From the NCBI GenBank assembly GCA_019671005.1, contig CM033732.1, positions 43,513,392-43,577,391 of the forward strand: 64,000 nucleotides of DNA, in the 5' to 3' direction. The position numbers and the translations under genes are program-made. This DNA comes from Hibiscus mutabilis (lineage: Eukaryota > Streptophyta > Magnoliopsida > Malvales > Malvaceae). The notes under the pieces are model-generated. The model did no database searches and was not told where the DNA came from. It saw only the letters and a program-made list of their open reading frames with translations. Positions 62,984-64,000 of the stretch are shown here, piece by piece (the stretch's first letter is position 1; each line of letters opens with the position of its first letter).

Positions 62984-64000
62984 TGATGATGATGATGATG
63001 ATAATACATGATTAGTACAAATAAAACATCATGAAACCAAATACCAAGGACTAAAATGCATTAATATCAAACTACTTGGCATGAAATAATAAACATTATA
63101 GGACTAAAATAAAATAAATGCAAAATATAAAGAAATAAACATAAATAATATGAAATAACTTGCTAGAAATTAAATGCTAAAACCATAGGGACTAAATTAA
63201 AATAAACAAAAATTAAAAAACTACAAAGGAAACAAAAAAAGATGACACTAAACACGCATAAAAAAGGGAGGACTGGATGCGTAATTAGACCGGGATAGAA
63301 ATGAAAACGGCAATGAAGAGTGGAGACCGAAACTGCAACTAGACCAGAGACAAAAACACAACCAGAGTAAAAATGGAGGACTGGGAGGGTAATTATCCCA
63401 TTTAAAATTTTGCGGATCCTCCCCGGGTTACCGGGTCACCGCGTCGGGTTATGGCTAAAACGACGTCGTTTTAGACCGTGTATAGGCTCCTAAAACGGCG
63501 TCGTTTAAGGGTTGTCAGTTTAACACATTAATTGATTTTTTTTATTTCTAAACACATAACAAAACCCTAAAATCCCTTCATTCTTATTTTCTCTCAACTT
63601 CACCCTTTATATTACAGCCGAAGGCACCGCTAGCCTCAGTCTAACAACGATAGCTCGCCACCAAGGCCGATTATCGGTGACCTTTCCTCGGTATTCGAAT
63701 ACACCCTTATGCGGCGGCCTTCACCAACTCACAAGTATTTGAAACCCACTCCCTCTTTTTAGATTTGAAACTAAAATACAAAAACCTTTTGATTTTCAAA
63801 CAAACAAAAACCCTTTTGTTGATTCAGATTTTTTAGATTTGAGATAAATCCAAACATGCAAAAAAAATTGCCTTTAAGAAACCTTTTTTTGTTTTTATTG
63901 ATTCAGAAAAAGCTCTCAGATTACAATTTTTAACCGAAATGACCCCCTCAATTCTCTCTAATATCTCTCTGAAAATCCCCCTTAATCTTTTAACTTTTAT
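61300..64000 (-). mobile_element. 5' end of a second Tat/Ogre-type element, cut by the window edge
   Basis: Plus-strand 61881 onward (TGTAATCACCC) is the inner end of an LTR. Its reverse complement carries the same GGCGGTGTGGGGGT and GGGGAAGGATTAGCACC-type blocks as the LTR ends at 30940 and 35800. The primer-binding site TGGCGACTATGCTCGGGA (reverse complement at about 61862-61879) lies next to it. The leader that follows on the minus strand (61870 to about 61300) matches the leader at 31380-31660, including GGTCCCCCTGAATTGAA-like and GGGCCTTGCTA blocks. The LTR is at least 2.1 kb and leaves the window. It contains AT repeats (62460-62880) and an (AAT)n-(GAT)n microsatellite at about 62930-63002. 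Confidence 0.8.
62930..63002. repeat. (AAT)n followed by (GAT)n microsatellite
   Basis: About 17 AAT units pass directly into seven GAT units. It is inside the truncated Tat-type LTR. Confidence 0.95.

Overview
This is plant nuclear DNA, and the window is dominated by transposable elements. The two host genes have many short introns with GT-AG borders and belong to plant families: a plant-type ATG14 and a TGA-class bZIP factor. The LTR elements use plant primer-binding sites (initiator tRNA-Met and tRNA-Arg types). A eudicot is clear. Gossypium or another Malvaceae is my impression from the mix of repeats, but it is not proven here.

Layout. Positions 1-1444 hold a right-truncated, Mutator-like inverted-repeat element carrying two minus-strand pieces of a host gene (a Pack-MULE candidate). 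Positions 1445-16789 are an array of an LTR element with about 4.2 kb LTRs and only about 1.3 kb internal sequence, arranged partial internal-LTR-internal-LTR-internal-LTR, all on the minus strand. Positions 16790-22372 hold a plant ATG14 homologue. One MITE with a 9-bp duplication lies just upstream, and a second, hAT-type MITE sits inside its first recognisable coding exon. Positions 25305-28985 are a 5'-truncated L1 LINE (minus strand) that has received a MITE and a copia-type solo LTR. Positions 29881-36014 are a complete but coding-free LTR element of Tat/Ogre type whose interior is minisatellite and purine tracts. Position 38031 starts a solo-LTR-like insertion flanked by unusually long direct repeats.

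The intact host gene is a TGA7-like bZIP factor at 40693-42485 (8 coding exons, 355 residues). After it come inverted-repeat elements, a tRNA-Trp relic and a good tRNA-Arg(UCU) gene. A young LTR element lies at 46935-53132 (minus strand, 636-bp LTRs, 5-bp duplication CTACG). A decayed Del/Tekay-type element with a nested 1.5-kb solo LTR spans 54444 to about 60650. The 5' end of a second Tat-type element (minus strand) runs off the right edge.

Only the TGA factor and tRNA-Arg look functional. The ATG14 copy appears broken twice. No operon-like or defence-island system is present. The most unusual features are structured repeats inside LTR elements: a TGACGTCA minisatellite, variable-loop hairpin units, and repeated copies of a polypurine-tract/LTR junction. 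All coordinates, splice sites and identities were read by eye; no alignment or search was run.
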